A stretch of 6,580 nt of DNA from Accumulibacter sp. (GTDB lineage: Bacteria; Pseudomonadota; Gammaproteobacteria; Burkholderiales; Rhodocyclaceae), in the NCBI GenBank assembly GCA_003538495.1, contig DPSD01000452.1, forward strand, positions 1-6,580. The letters are read 5' to 3'. Below are positions 1 to 6,367 of this stretch, piece after piece. The notes under the pieces were generated by a model. That model was not told the origin of the DNA. It saw only the letters and a program-made list of their open reading frames with translations, and did no database searches. The stretch's first letter is position 1. Each line of letters begins with the position of its first letter. The translations under genes and the position numbers were made by a program.

Positions 1-84
1 GTCCATGATCGGGTATTGGGCGACAGCGGCGCCCGCAAAGAAAGCGGCGGGAGCAACTCCGATGAGCCAGAACCGTGTGCGCAT
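1..84 (-). CDS. Exported protein of unknown function, N-terminus only
   Basis: Partial gene: it starts at the ATG at 84-82 and runs off the left edge, so only 28 residues are visible. They form a textbook Sec signal peptide: a basic start (MRTR), a hydrophobic core of about 15 residues rich in Leu, Ala, Phe and Val, and an A-x-A type cleavage site, giving predicted cleavage AAVA|QYPIMD near residue 22. A GGAGG on the minus strand (95-91) lies 5 bases before this ATG, which fixes the start. Another ATG at 89-87 is in a different frame and directly abuts the GGAGG, so it is less likely. The mature protein would be periplasmic or outer-membrane associated. The start resembles small exported hypothetical proteins of betaproteobacteria, but that is only an impression from a few residues. 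It is transcribed divergently from the AraC-type regulator, so regulation by that neighbour is possible. Confidence 0.75.
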   Translation of the reverse strand, partial: MRTRFWLIGVAPAAFFAGAAVAQYPIMD

Positions 85-102
85 GACATCCTCCGTACGA
101 GT

Positions 103-345
103 AAGTAGACAACAAGAGAACAAAGGTGCAAACCAACACTGACCGCGTTGCACCCTCCGCGGCCAACGCCGACGAGCCGAAGGTCATCGCTCCCAAGCAC
201 TGCGACTCGACGATGATCCTGGCAGCGAGCAGCTTCGCCGCCAGACGAGGAGAAGCCGCCGGAAACACCAGCGCGGCCCTCCAATGACCATTTTCGCGTG
301 CCGCACGGAACGCCCCAGCGAACGTCCGGGAGCGATTGTCTACTT
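103..345. repeat. 10-bp inverted repeat pair bracketing the intergenic region
   Basis: AAGTAGACAA (103-112) and TTGTCTACTT (336-345) are perfect reverse complements. Outside the 10 bp only scattered bases match. The pair could be identical operator sites, one for each divergent promoter. It could also be the terminal repeats of a small decayed mobile element of about 243 bp, but no flanking target duplication is evident. I favour the operator reading because each copy sits at a promoter-like distance from a start codon. Confidence 0.4.
125..154. repeat. 7-bp perfect inverted repeat, GGTGCAA/TTGCACC
   Basis: GGTGCAA at 125-131 is exactly matched by TTGCACC at 148-154, with 16 bases between the arms and 23 bp between arm centres, close to two turns of the helix. 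This geometry would suit a dimeric regulator binding one face of DNA. The left arm coincides with the possible -35 of the exported-protein gene. The repeat is directly visible; the operator role is inference. Confidence 0.45.
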
Positions 346-410
346 GCCGCGTGCAAACTGCTTGATAATTTGCGACAACCACACGCCGCTGAAAGCGAGT
401 GCAGACGACC

Positions 411-1523
411 ATGGAGAAGTTGGACAGGGCACCCGTAACGAAGATTGAGAAGCCCTACGGCGACGTTCCGGAGGGCTTTGTTCGAGTTGCTCCGCTGGCC
501 AACCTGGCGCAGTCAATCCGTCGCTTCGGCGTCGATCCCGAAGCGCTGTTCGCCAGTATCGGGCTTTCAGGCGAACTGTTTGCCAACCCCGCCAACACGA
601 TCTCGCTGCAAACGGTGGGAGAGCTGCTGGATCGCTGCGTTGCAGCGACCGGCTGTCGCCATTTTGGCCTGACCCTGGGGCGAACGGTTACCGCACGGTC
701 GCTTGGCATGATCGGCGAGCTTCTGCCGCACTGCGCCGACGTCGGCACGGCGCTGGTACACCTGCAGAACTTCTTTCACCTCAACGCCCGCGGGGCGATC
801 CCGACACGCACGGTAGACGGTGACACCGCCACCCTCGGCTACACCTTGTTTGCCGGACCGGTCGCCGGCGTTGACCAGATCCTCGACGGCACGATGGTAG
901 TTGCGCTGAACCTGATGCGCCTGCTCTGCGGCCCGCAGTGGAAGCCGCGGGCCGTACTGCTCTCGCGGTGCCGGCCGGAGAACCAGCGACCGTATCAACA
1001 GATCTTTCAGTGCCCGATCGAGTTCGATGCCGAGAACTCGTCACTGGTCTTTCCCGCCGGTGATCTGAAACTCCCGATTGCCGGCGCGGACCCCAATCAA
1101 TTCAAACTGCTGAAGGAACAACTAGACAACATCAGCAGCCAGCACGGCCTGGATACCCTCGCGCAGGTCCGCCGACTGGTGCTGGCGATGGCGGTCCTGC
1201 GGCGGTGCTCCCTGGCCGCCGTTGCCGGCGCAATGTCGATCAACCCTCGCCGCCTGAACCGGATGCTCGAACGCGAGGGGACAAGCTACCGGGAATTGTT
1301 CGACGACGTTCGCTGCGGCCTGGCGCTACGCCTGATTCGACATACCGACCTGTCGCTGGCCCAGATCGCAACCGTGCTCGACTATTCCGGCGCCAGCGCC
1401 TTTGCGCACGCCTTCAAGCGCTGGCAGAACGTCTCGCCGCTGGCATGGCGCCGAATGCATGGGCGCCCGGTCGCGGCGACCGCGGTAACGCCGCCATCAC
1501 CGGCCGACGCTGAACATCCCTGA
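411..1523 (+). CDS. AraC-family transcriptional regulator with Arabinose_bd-like domain
   Basis: Cytoplasmic DNA-binding regulator of about 370 residues, a normal length for AraC proteins of the OruR/ArgR-like class. Residues about 25-215 resemble the Arabinose_bd-type ligand domain, beginning PLANLAQSIRRFGVDPEALF and including the typical HFGLTLGR and LGMIGELLPHC stretches. The C-terminal part (about 255-355) is the double helix-turn-helix domain. The first HTH is around SLAAVAGAMSINPRRLNRML, where MSINPRRLNR stands in for the more usual MS.RTLQR. The second is LSLAQIATVLDYSGASAFAHAFKRW, ending in the family signature SPLAWRR. The ligand cannot be read from sequence. The start is uncertain: ATG at 411 is used here, and GTG at 399 would add four residues; neither has a strong ribosome site. 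It is divergent from the exported-protein gene and separated from the sensor gene by 187 bases with its own promoter, so it is probably its own transcript. Confidence 0.92.
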   Translation: MEKLDRAPVTKIEKPYGDVPEGFVRVAPLANLAQSIRRFGVDPEALFASIGLSGELFANPANTISLQTVGELLDRCVAATGCRHFGLTLGRTVTARSLGMIGELLPHCADVGTALVHLQNFFHLNARGAIPTRTVDGDTATLGYTLFAGPVAGVDQILDGTMVVALNLMRLLCGPQWKPRAVLLSRCRPENQRPYQQIFQCPIEFDAENSSLVFPAGDLKLPIAGADPNQFKLLKEQLDNISSQHGLDTLAQVRRLVLAMAVLRRCSLAAVAGAMSINPRRLNRMLEREGTSYRELFDDVRCGLALRLIRHTDLSLAQIATVLDYSGASAFAHAFKRWQNVSPLAWRRMHGRPVAATAVTPPSPADAEHP

Positions 1524-1526
1524 TCG

Positions 1527-1549
1527 TGCCCGGGTCGGCCTACCGGGCA
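1527..1549 (+). terminator. GC-rich hairpin after the AraC-type gene
   Basis: TGCCCGG (1527-1533) pairs perfectly with CCGGGCA (1543-1549) around a 9-base loop, starting 4 bases after the stop codon. No T-run follows, so this is not a standard intrinsic terminator. It may still act as a pause or as a stabilising 3' end structure. The stem lies just before the proposed promoter of the next gene. Confidence 0.3.
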
Positions 1550-1556
1550 ATGCGGG

Positions 1557-1586
1557 TCGACACGGCTTCGACGCTGCCGATATACT
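1557..1586 (+). promoter_or_regulatory. Predicted sigma70-type promoter for the sensor gene
   Basis: TCGACA (1557-1562, five of six matches to TTGACA) is followed after 18 bases by TATACT (1581-1586, five of six matches to TATAAT). Transcription would start near 1593, giving a leader of about 118 bases before the GTG start at 1711. This is the best promoter match I found by eye in the window. The long leader contains no structure I recognise. Confidence 0.45.
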
Positions 1587-1710
1587 CTGTCTTCAACAGC
1601 TTTTCGTCCCCACCTGCCGACCCTGACCGCTCGCCTTGCCGCGTGCGCTGCGACGCCGTGCAGGTGGCCCAGCCACACCGAGCACGAGTTGCACGACCCG
1701 GGAGCACGAA

Positions 1711-3429
1711 GTGGACAAGTTGGCCAGCAGGTTGCGCATCGGTGAGAAGATCGGACTCGGCTTCGCGCTGGTCGGACTGCTGTTCGTCGGTGTCGTCTGG
1801 CAGTACCACCAGACGCTTCAGTCGGTCCTCGGCGACTACCACCAGCTGCAGGGTTTCGAGCTGCGAAAGTCGCTGGCACTGGAGATCGAGATCGAGCTGG
1901 CCGCCGTTCGCGACGCGGAAAAAAGCTTCCTCATCGAACGTCGGGAGACCTTCGCCGGCGAGGTCGATCAGCGCCTGCAAACCTTGCTCGGCAAAATCGC
2001 TGCCCTGGCTGCGGTAGACCAGGACTCGCGACAGACGGCGGCCTCGCTGCAGGAACTGGTGACCACCTACCAGCAGAGTTTCGAGGCGGTGGCCGGCGCC
2101 TGGCGGATCATGGGTCTGGACGAGAACTCGGGGCTGCAGGGCGCCTTCCGCGAGAACGTCCATCGCTTGCAGGAGCTTTCGGCCGCCTACAACGTCGACC
2201 GCCTCTACACGCTCCTGCTGCAGATCCGCCGTAGCGAGAAGGATCTCGCCTTGCGGCAGGACGCGGCCTATCGCGAGCGCGTTCGCAAACTGCTCGGCGA
2301 ATTGCGTCAGCTGCTGGAAACGTCTGAACTGCAGGCAGCGGTCAGGCAACAACTGCTGGCCGAACTGGCGACGTACGCCAGGACCTTTGAGCCTTACGCT
2401 GAACGCGCGCTCAAATCGGGCAATATCGACGGCGGCAAAGGGCCTTTCCGCGACGCCGCACACCACATCGAGGCGATCCTCACCGCTTATCACGTCCCCA
2501 ATCTGGAGACCAGCGTCCTGCAGATGCGGCGGCGCGAGAAGGACTTCCTGCTCCGCGGCGACGACTCCTACCCGCCGATGGTCGTCGCCATCGCCAGGTC
2601 GATTCGCGCGCAGATCGCCGAATCGGCCCTATCGGACGCCGACAAGACGCTGCTCACCGGCCTGCTGCACGATTACGAGCGCGACTTCCTGGCGCTGGTC
2701 GCGCAGACTTCCAGCATCGCGACGCTGACCAGGGAAATGAACTCGGCGGCTGATCGCGTCGCGCCGCTGGTCAAACAGAACGTCGACCAGGCCAACCAGG
2801 TGATGGCCAGCCGCGTCGCCGAGATCGACCAGTCGTCGCAGGAGAGCGCCCGCGCGAGCCTGCTGCTGATGAGCTGTGCAATCGTGCTGTCGGTCGTCCT
2901 CGCACTGGCGATCACCGCGCGCATCGTCCGCCCGGTCCGGCAAATGGCCGGCCTGCTCGACGGCCTGGCCTACGGCAGGCCGAGCGACCATGTCCCGACG
3001 ATCAGCGGTGGTCGCGACGAGATCAATTCGATGGGCGAGTCCCTGAACGCACTGGTCGATCACCGGACGACATTCCTGCGTTGGTGGAAGGAATCGATGG
3101 ACGAAGTAAGCGCCCGCCGCGAGTTGCTGGGCGCCAGCACCGATGAGGAAAAGGACGAGGCGATGCAGGATCTGCGCCGCGCCACGATCGCCAGACTTCA
3201 GCAACTCAACGCCATCCGTGGCCGCCTGCTGCGGCACGGCGAGCAAGTGATCGAGGTCGCCCAGCGGCTGCAGTCGGCCCCCGGCAGCCTGACTGCCGAA
3301 GACGCCAAGTCGCTCGAACACGCGGCCGAGGGAATCGCGACGCTGTTCGAGGTGCTGGCCATGGAACAGGTGCCGGCTGACGACAGCGCCGCGATGCCGG
3401 GCGCTGCGCCACCCGCGGCAAGCGGCTGA
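1711..3429 (+). CDS. Membrane sensor with HBM-like repeats and HAMP, no output domain
   Basis: A 572-residue inner-membrane protein with the architecture of a chemoreceptor. It has TM1 at about 14-30, a long all-helical periplasmic region at 31-383, TM2 at about 384-403 and a HAMP domain at about 404-455 (R407-P408 after TM2, then D436-E437-I438). The periplasmic part resembles the helical bimodular (HBM) sensor family, known in McpS-type receptors to bind organic acids. Its E-K motif recurs at E70-K71, E176-K177 and E276-K277. Residues 144-230 and 244-330 are an obvious duplication with an exact 100-residue offset (GAFR/GPFR, then RRSEKDLALR/RRREKDFLLR). After HAMP there are only about 115 residues of charged helix and an Ala/Pro tail. 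No MCP signalling hairpin, kinase, GGDEF or cyclase domain is present. The start is GTG at 1711, with GGAG at 1701-1704 six bases upstream. An upstream in-frame ATG at 1636 would add 25 Arg/Pro-rich residues before TM1 and is unlikely. The ligand and partner are unknown. Confidence 0.85.
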   Translation: MDKLASRLRIGEKIGLGFALVGLLFVGVVWQYHQTLQSVLGDYHQLQGFELRKSLALEIEIELAAVRDAEKSFLIERRETFAGEVDQRLQTLLGKIAALAAVDQDSRQTAASLQELVTTYQQSFEAVAGAWRIMGLDENSGLQGAFRENVHRLQELSAAYNVDRLYTLLLQIRRSEKDLALRQDAAYRERVRKLLGELRQLLETSELQAAVRQQLLAELATYARTFEPYAERALKSGNIDGGKGPFRDAAHHIEAILTAYHVPNLETSVLQMRRREKDFLLRGDDSYPPMVVAIARSIRAQIAESALSDADKTLLTGLLHDYERDFLALVAQTSSIATLTREMNSAADRVAPLVKQNVDQANQVMASRVAEIDQSSQESARASLLLMSCAIVLSVVLALAITARIVRPVRQMAGLLDGLAYGRPSDHVPTISGGRDEINSMGESLNALVDHRTTFLRWWKESMDEVSARRELLGASTDEEKDEAMQDLRRATIARLQQLNAIRGRLLRHGEQVIEVAQRLQSAPGSLTAEDAKSLEHAAEGIATLFEVLAMEQVPADDSAAMPGAAPPAASG

Positions 3430-3465
3430 CGCGGCTGATCTCTCTATCCGACCAACGCCGCGTTT
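3429..3465 (+). terminator. Weak hairpin in the convergent gap
   Basis: ACGCGGC (3429-3435) can pair with GCCGCGT (3457-3463) across a 21-base loop, and the 3' arm runs into TTT (3463-3465). The stem overlaps the last base of the sensor gene's stop codon. The large loop and short T-run make it a poor intrinsic terminator. It is listed because the 64-base convergent gap must end two transcripts and this is the only hairpin I see there. Confidence 0.25.
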
Positions 3466-3493
3466 CAGCTCGCGTCCCGGCCGGCTCGCACCA

Positions 3494-3865
3494 TTACTGG
3501 GCCTCGACCCGATCCGGGTCAGGCAATTCACCTTGCGGCAGACCGTCCGGGCTGATCTCGGCGCGATGCGATGAAGCGTCGGCATTCGCGGCGGACCTCG
3601 TTCGGCGGGAGCGCGGTTCGCCGGCGAGGAAGGTCTTCAGCGCCAGTGCCAGGCGCGGTCCGCTCAAGGCCAGAGCGGCATCGACCTGGCGCCGGGCCGC
3701 CGCCCGGTCACCGACCGCCAGCGAGCGCAGCGCGTCGTCCAGCCAATGCCGGCCCTGCTCCAGCGCCCTGCGTGCGAGCGAGAAATCGCAGCCACAACGA
3801 GGACAGACCGCGCTCTCGGTCAAGCGTGCGCGGCAGGCCTGACAGCGATCGAGGACTTCAGGCAT
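3494..3865 (-). CDS. Small zinc-ribbon protein of the Hsp70 operon, function unknown
   Basis: A 123-residue soluble protein, last gene of the minus-strand chaperone operon. Residues 8-26 form a zinc-ribbon: C8-x2-C11, nine residues, then C21-P-R-C24-G-C26. Five cysteines are present, of which four would bind one zinc. Residues about 30-82 are predicted helical (LARRALEQGRHWLDDALRSL, then GDRAAARRQVDAALAL) and look like a single TPR-like helix pair. The C-terminal 40 residues are polar, Pro/Asp-rich and probably disordered. The chosen ATG at 3865 overlaps the end of the Hsp70 gene by 8 bases (ATGCCTGA), which suggests translational coupling. An in-frame ATG at 3895 would add ten residues that do not look conserved and would overlap Hsp70 by 38 bases. 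There is no signal peptide or TM segment. A role as adaptor or co-chaperone for the Hsp70 is inferred from context only. Confidence 0.75.
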   Translation of the reverse strand: MPEVLDRCQACRARLTESAVCPRCGCDFSLARRALEQGRHWLDDALRSLAVGDRAAARRQVDAALALSGPRLALALKTFLAGEPRSRRTRSAANADASSHRAEISPDGLPQGELPDPDRVEAQ

Positions 3866-5606
3866 CGAGATAATAGAGCAGGTCGGCGAGCGCATCGATG
3901 GCCGTCTTCAGTTCGGCTTCGGATCGGGATCCGGCGAGGCAGTCCTTGACGGCCTCGATACCATTCACCAGGTCCTCCGAGTCTTCGGCACCCGCGGAGG
4001 TCATCTGGCGCTCGGCTTTTTCGATCAGCGCCGTCGCCTCGACACGCAGCCGCCGACCGCCGACAGCTTCGGCCGCGCCCGCCTCTTCCCGATCACCGAA
4101 CATCCCGTCGATCCGCTCGCGCGCGGCCGTCAACTTGTCACCGGCAAAACGCCCGATGGCGTTGTCGATGGTGATCGAATGCACCAGGCCGCTTTCCTTT
4201 TCGCGCGAAGTCACCTGCAGGATGCCGTTCACATCCAGCGCGAAGGTGGTGATCAGCGGGTTGCCTGCCGGAGCATCGCGCAGGCCCTCGATGGTGAACC
4301 GCCCGATCTCGATGTTGTTCAGCGCATCGGGGTCTTCTCCCTGGTAGACGTTGACATCGACCTTGGTCTGGCCATCGTAAACAGTGAAAAAGCCTTCGCT
4401 CCTGGAAACCGGAATCGGCGTGTTCTTGCGGATCAGCGGAACGAAGCAGTAGGGATAGATCTCGCCGTTGAGCGGACCGATGGCGCTGGTACCGAAGGTG
4501 TAGGGCGTGACGTCGACCAGCACCGTCGGCGCCTGGCCACCGGCGATCACCGCCGCCTGGATGGCGGCGCCCATCGCGACGCAGAGGTCGGGATCGACCT
4601 CGGCGCGCGGTTGCAGGCCGAGATCCTGTTCCAGCCGCCGCTGCACCAGCGGCGTGCGCGTCGCGCCTCCGACCAGCAGGATTTCGTTGATCTCGCTGAC
4701 CGTCAACCCGGCGCCACTCAGCGCGACGTGCACCGCCTCGATCGTTTCGGCAACGAAGGGGGCGATCATTTCCTCGTACTCGTCGCGCGAGACCTCGACC
4801 GACAGGTGCACGGGCACGCCGTCCTTCTCCAGCAGGTACTCTTCGGACAAGATCGCGTAGGGCTGGTCCGACAGGGCGATCTTGGCGGCTTCGGCGGCTC
4901 GCTGCAGGCGCGCCATGGCGACCGCATTATCGCGAACGTCGATGCCGTTCTCGCGCTGCAGGTGTTCGACGGCAAAGGTGACGAGTTGCAGGTCGAAGTC
5001 GTCGCCGCCGAGGTGATTGTTGCCGTGACTGGCGAGGACCTCGACGACGGCACTCTCCAGATTGACCACCGAGACGTCGAAAGTGCCACCACCAAGGTCG
5101 TAGACCAGTACCTTGCGCGCACCGCTGTGGCAACTTTCGTAGGCCAGCGCGGCAGCGGTCGGCTCGTTGATGATGCGCATCACCTCCAGGCCGGCGATCT
5201 CGCCAGCCTCGCGCGTCGCCTGACGCTGCGCATCCGAGAAATACGCGGGCACGGTAATCACCGCCTTGGTGACGGTCTCGCCGGTATGCGCCTCGGCAAT
5301 CTCGCGCAGCCGGCGCAAGATCATCGCCGAGATTTCCTGCGGGCTGTAATCCTTGCCGGCCATGTGCACGGCGGTGAATTCGCCCATCCGGCGTTTGATC
5401 GAGCGCACGCTGCGCTCGGGATGCAGCACATACTGGTTGCGCGCCGCCTGGCCGATCAGCAGCGCGCCGTCATCGCCGACGCCAACGACCGAGGGGAGAA
5501 TACGCACCCCCGGCGCCACCTCCAGGACCTCGACACGCCCGTCGCGGACGATCGCCACCTCGGAGTTGGTGGTCCCGAGATCGATGCCGATGATGATTTC
5601 TGTCAT
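3858..5606 (-). CDS. Accessory Hsp70 (DnaK-family) chaperone
   Basis: A 582-residue ATP-driven chaperone that would bind and release unfolded polypeptides in the cytoplasm. The nucleotide-binding domain (about 1-360) is intact: phosphate loop GIDLGTTNS at 7-15, catalytic K71 in SIKRRMG, EPTAAALAY at 148-156, DLGGGTFDVS at 170-179 with the Thr equivalent to DnaK T199, and GGATRTP at 313-319. The linker VLVDVTP (362-368) leads to the beta substrate domain (about 370-485), followed by a short helical lid of about 95 residues. The protein ends in YYLDA without the acidic EEVK-like tail, and is shorter than E. coli DnaK (638). After K71 it lacks the insert of about 23 residues typical of proteobacterial DnaK, so this stretch looks more like B. 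subtilis DnaK. It starts at ATG 5606, overlapping the GrpE-like stop by ATGA. I left the symbol blank because it is probably a paralogue of the housekeeping DnaK. Confidence 0.95.
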   Translation of the reverse strand: MTEIIIGIDLGTTNSEVAIVRDGRVEVLEVAPGVRILPSVVGVGDDGALLIGQAARNQYVLHPERSVRSIKRRMGEFTAVHMAGKDYSPQEISAMILRRLREIAEAHTGETVTKAVITVPAYFSDAQRQATREAGEIAGLEVMRIINEPTAAALAYESCHSGARKVLVYDLGGGTFDVSVVNLESAVVEVLASHGNNHLGGDDFDLQLVTFAVEHLQRENGIDVRDNAVAMARLQRAAEAAKIALSDQPYAILSEEYLLEKDGVPVHLSVEVSRDEYEEMIAPFVAETIEAVHVALSGAGLTVSEINEILLVGGATRTPLVQRRLEQDLGLQPRAEVDPDLCVAMGAAIQAAVIAGGQAPTVLVDVTPYTFGTSAIGPLNGEIYPYCFVPLIRKNTPIPVSRSEGFFTVYDGQTKVDVNVYQGEDPDALNNIEIGRFTIEGLRDAPAGNPLITTFALDVNGILQVTSREKESGLVHSITIDNAIGRFAGDKLTAARERIDGMFGDREEAGAAEAVGGRRLRVEATALIEKAERQMTSAGAEDSEDLVNGIEAVKDCLAGSRSEAELKTAIDALADLLYYLDA

Positions 5607-6367
5607 GTTCTGTTCGCTTTCTTGCTGACGATGACTTCGGCGACTCGCAACAGCTCGCCTTCGTGGAAAAACCCGCGCCGGATCTCGCGCAGAACGGTAC
5701 CGTCAGGAACCGTCGCCGACGCGGCAGCGGCTTCGAGACCGACCGCGCGCATCCGTTCGGGGTCGAGAATTTCGCCGACCACGCGCATCGGCCGCACAGC
5801 ATTGCTGGCGAGCAGCTCGTCCAGCCGTTGCAGGGTCAAGCGCTGTCCATCGGCCAGACTGTTGGCAAGACGCGTCGACCGCGAAAACAGGCGCGCCAGG
5901 AGCGACGAGGGCGGCCGCCGGGCCGCATCGACGCCACTCTGCAGGCGATCACGCAGATCAAGCAGCGCCAGCAGAAATTGCCGTGCGGTCCGGCTCTCGA
6001 TCGACGCCGCGTGCTCGCGCGCACGTTCGAGTTCACGTTGCAGACGCTCGCTGTGCGCGCGCAGGTCGCCGCCGAAGGCACGCAGCTCGTCGAGCGTATT
6101 CTTGAACTGTCGCGATTGCAGCCGCAGCTCGTTCTTGAGCACCGCCATTTCGCCGAGCAGGGTGACCAGGTCGACGGCCGGTTGCGCCGCGTCGACGGCT
6201 TCGTCATCGGCTTCACGATCTGACCAGCCGCCGGCTTCGGGCTGCCTTGCAGCGTCCTCAAGAGCGGCGCGGAACTGCTCGACCAGAAGCTCCCTTTCCT
6301 CGGCGGAGAAGGCTCCCGGGACTGGCATCGACGGCTGGGCCGGCAGGTACGTCAACACCGGTGTCAC
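5603..6367 (-). CDS. GrpE-like nucleotide exchange factor
   Basis: A 254-residue cytoplasmic protein whose C-terminus matches GrpE. LDPERMRAV (201-209) corresponds to GrpE's LDP..HQA. VPDGTVLREIRRGFFHEGELLRVAEVIVSK (220-249) corresponds to the beta-domain that contacts Hsp70 and releases ADP. A long charged coiled-coil helix lies at about 66-122, as in GrpE dimers, followed by a helical bundle region at 125-190. It is longer than E. coli GrpE (197). The extra parts are an N-terminal segment of about 65 residues rich in Glu, Ala and Asp and an inserted RRPPSSLLARLFSR stretch at 151-164. The start is GTG at 6367, overlapping the upstream stop as GTGA, with a G-run (GGGGG) four bases ahead. An internal ATG at 6328 is possible but loses the coupling. 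The product probably serves the Hsp70 encoded immediately downstream. Confidence 0.85.
   Translation of the reverse strand: MTPVLTYLPAQPSMPVPGAFSAEERELLVEQFRAALEDAARQPEAGGWSDREADDEAVDAAQPAVDLVTLLGEMAVLKNELRLQSRQFKNTLDELRAFGGDLRAHSERLQRELERAREHAASIESRTARQFLLALLDLRDRLQSGVDAARRPPSSLLARLFSRSTRLANSLADGQRLTLQRLDELLASNAVRPMRVVGEILDPERMRAVGLEAAAASATVPDGTVLREIRRGFFHEGELLRVAEVIVSKKANRT

Larger units (their letters stand above)
85..410. promoter_or_regulatory. Divergent intergenic region with repeated short motifs
   Basis: No convincing gene lies in these 326 bases between the exported-protein gene and the AraC-type regulator. The left part (about 100-135) and right end (about 336-372) are richer in A/T than the middle, as expected for two divergent promoters. 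AAGTAGACAA at 103-112 recurs inverted as TTGTCTACTT at 336-345, placing the same 10-mer in the same orientation relative to each divergent gene. GTGCAAAC occurs at 126-133 and 351-358, with the inverted form TTGCAC at 149-154. A -10-like GATAAT at 364-369 precedes the regulator but has no good -35 at normal spacing. The minus strand shows a weak -35/-10 pair, TTGCAC (131-126) and TCTACT (109-104), 16 bases apart. Calling this a control region is inference from layout and motifs. Confidence 0.5.

Noticed and set aside
353..373. GCAAA...TTTGC inverted repeat around the GATAAT box
   Set aside because: The arms are only five bases with an 11-base spacer and do not extend, so this is too weak to list separately from the GTGCAA words.
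1636..1710. Longer N-terminus for the sensor protein from ATG 1636
   Set aside because: The added 25 residues are Arg/Pro/Thr-rich and lack a ribosome site, whereas GTG 1711 has GGAG six bases upstream and places TM1 at the usual distance from the start.
1526..2017. Plus-strand open frame of 163 codons starting just after the AraC-type gene
   Set aside because: It runs in another frame over the start of the sensor gene, is Ser/Arg-rich and has no recognisable motif.
1540..2493. Minus-strand open frame of 317 codons opposite the sensor gene
   Set aside because: It overlaps the plus-strand sensor gene, which has TM, HBM-like and HAMP evidence. The antisense product shows no family pattern.
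2629..3585. Minus-strand open frame of 318 codons across the sensor C-terminus and convergent gap
   Set aside because: Its Arg/Gln/Ala-rich composition is typical of antisense shadows. It would also overlap the end of the zinc-ribbon gene in another frame.
3571..3949. Plus-strand open frames opposite the zinc-ribbon gene
   Set aside because: Their low-complexity Arg/Pro/Ala composition fits shadows. The minus-strand frame has the ordered cysteine cluster and an operon overlap.
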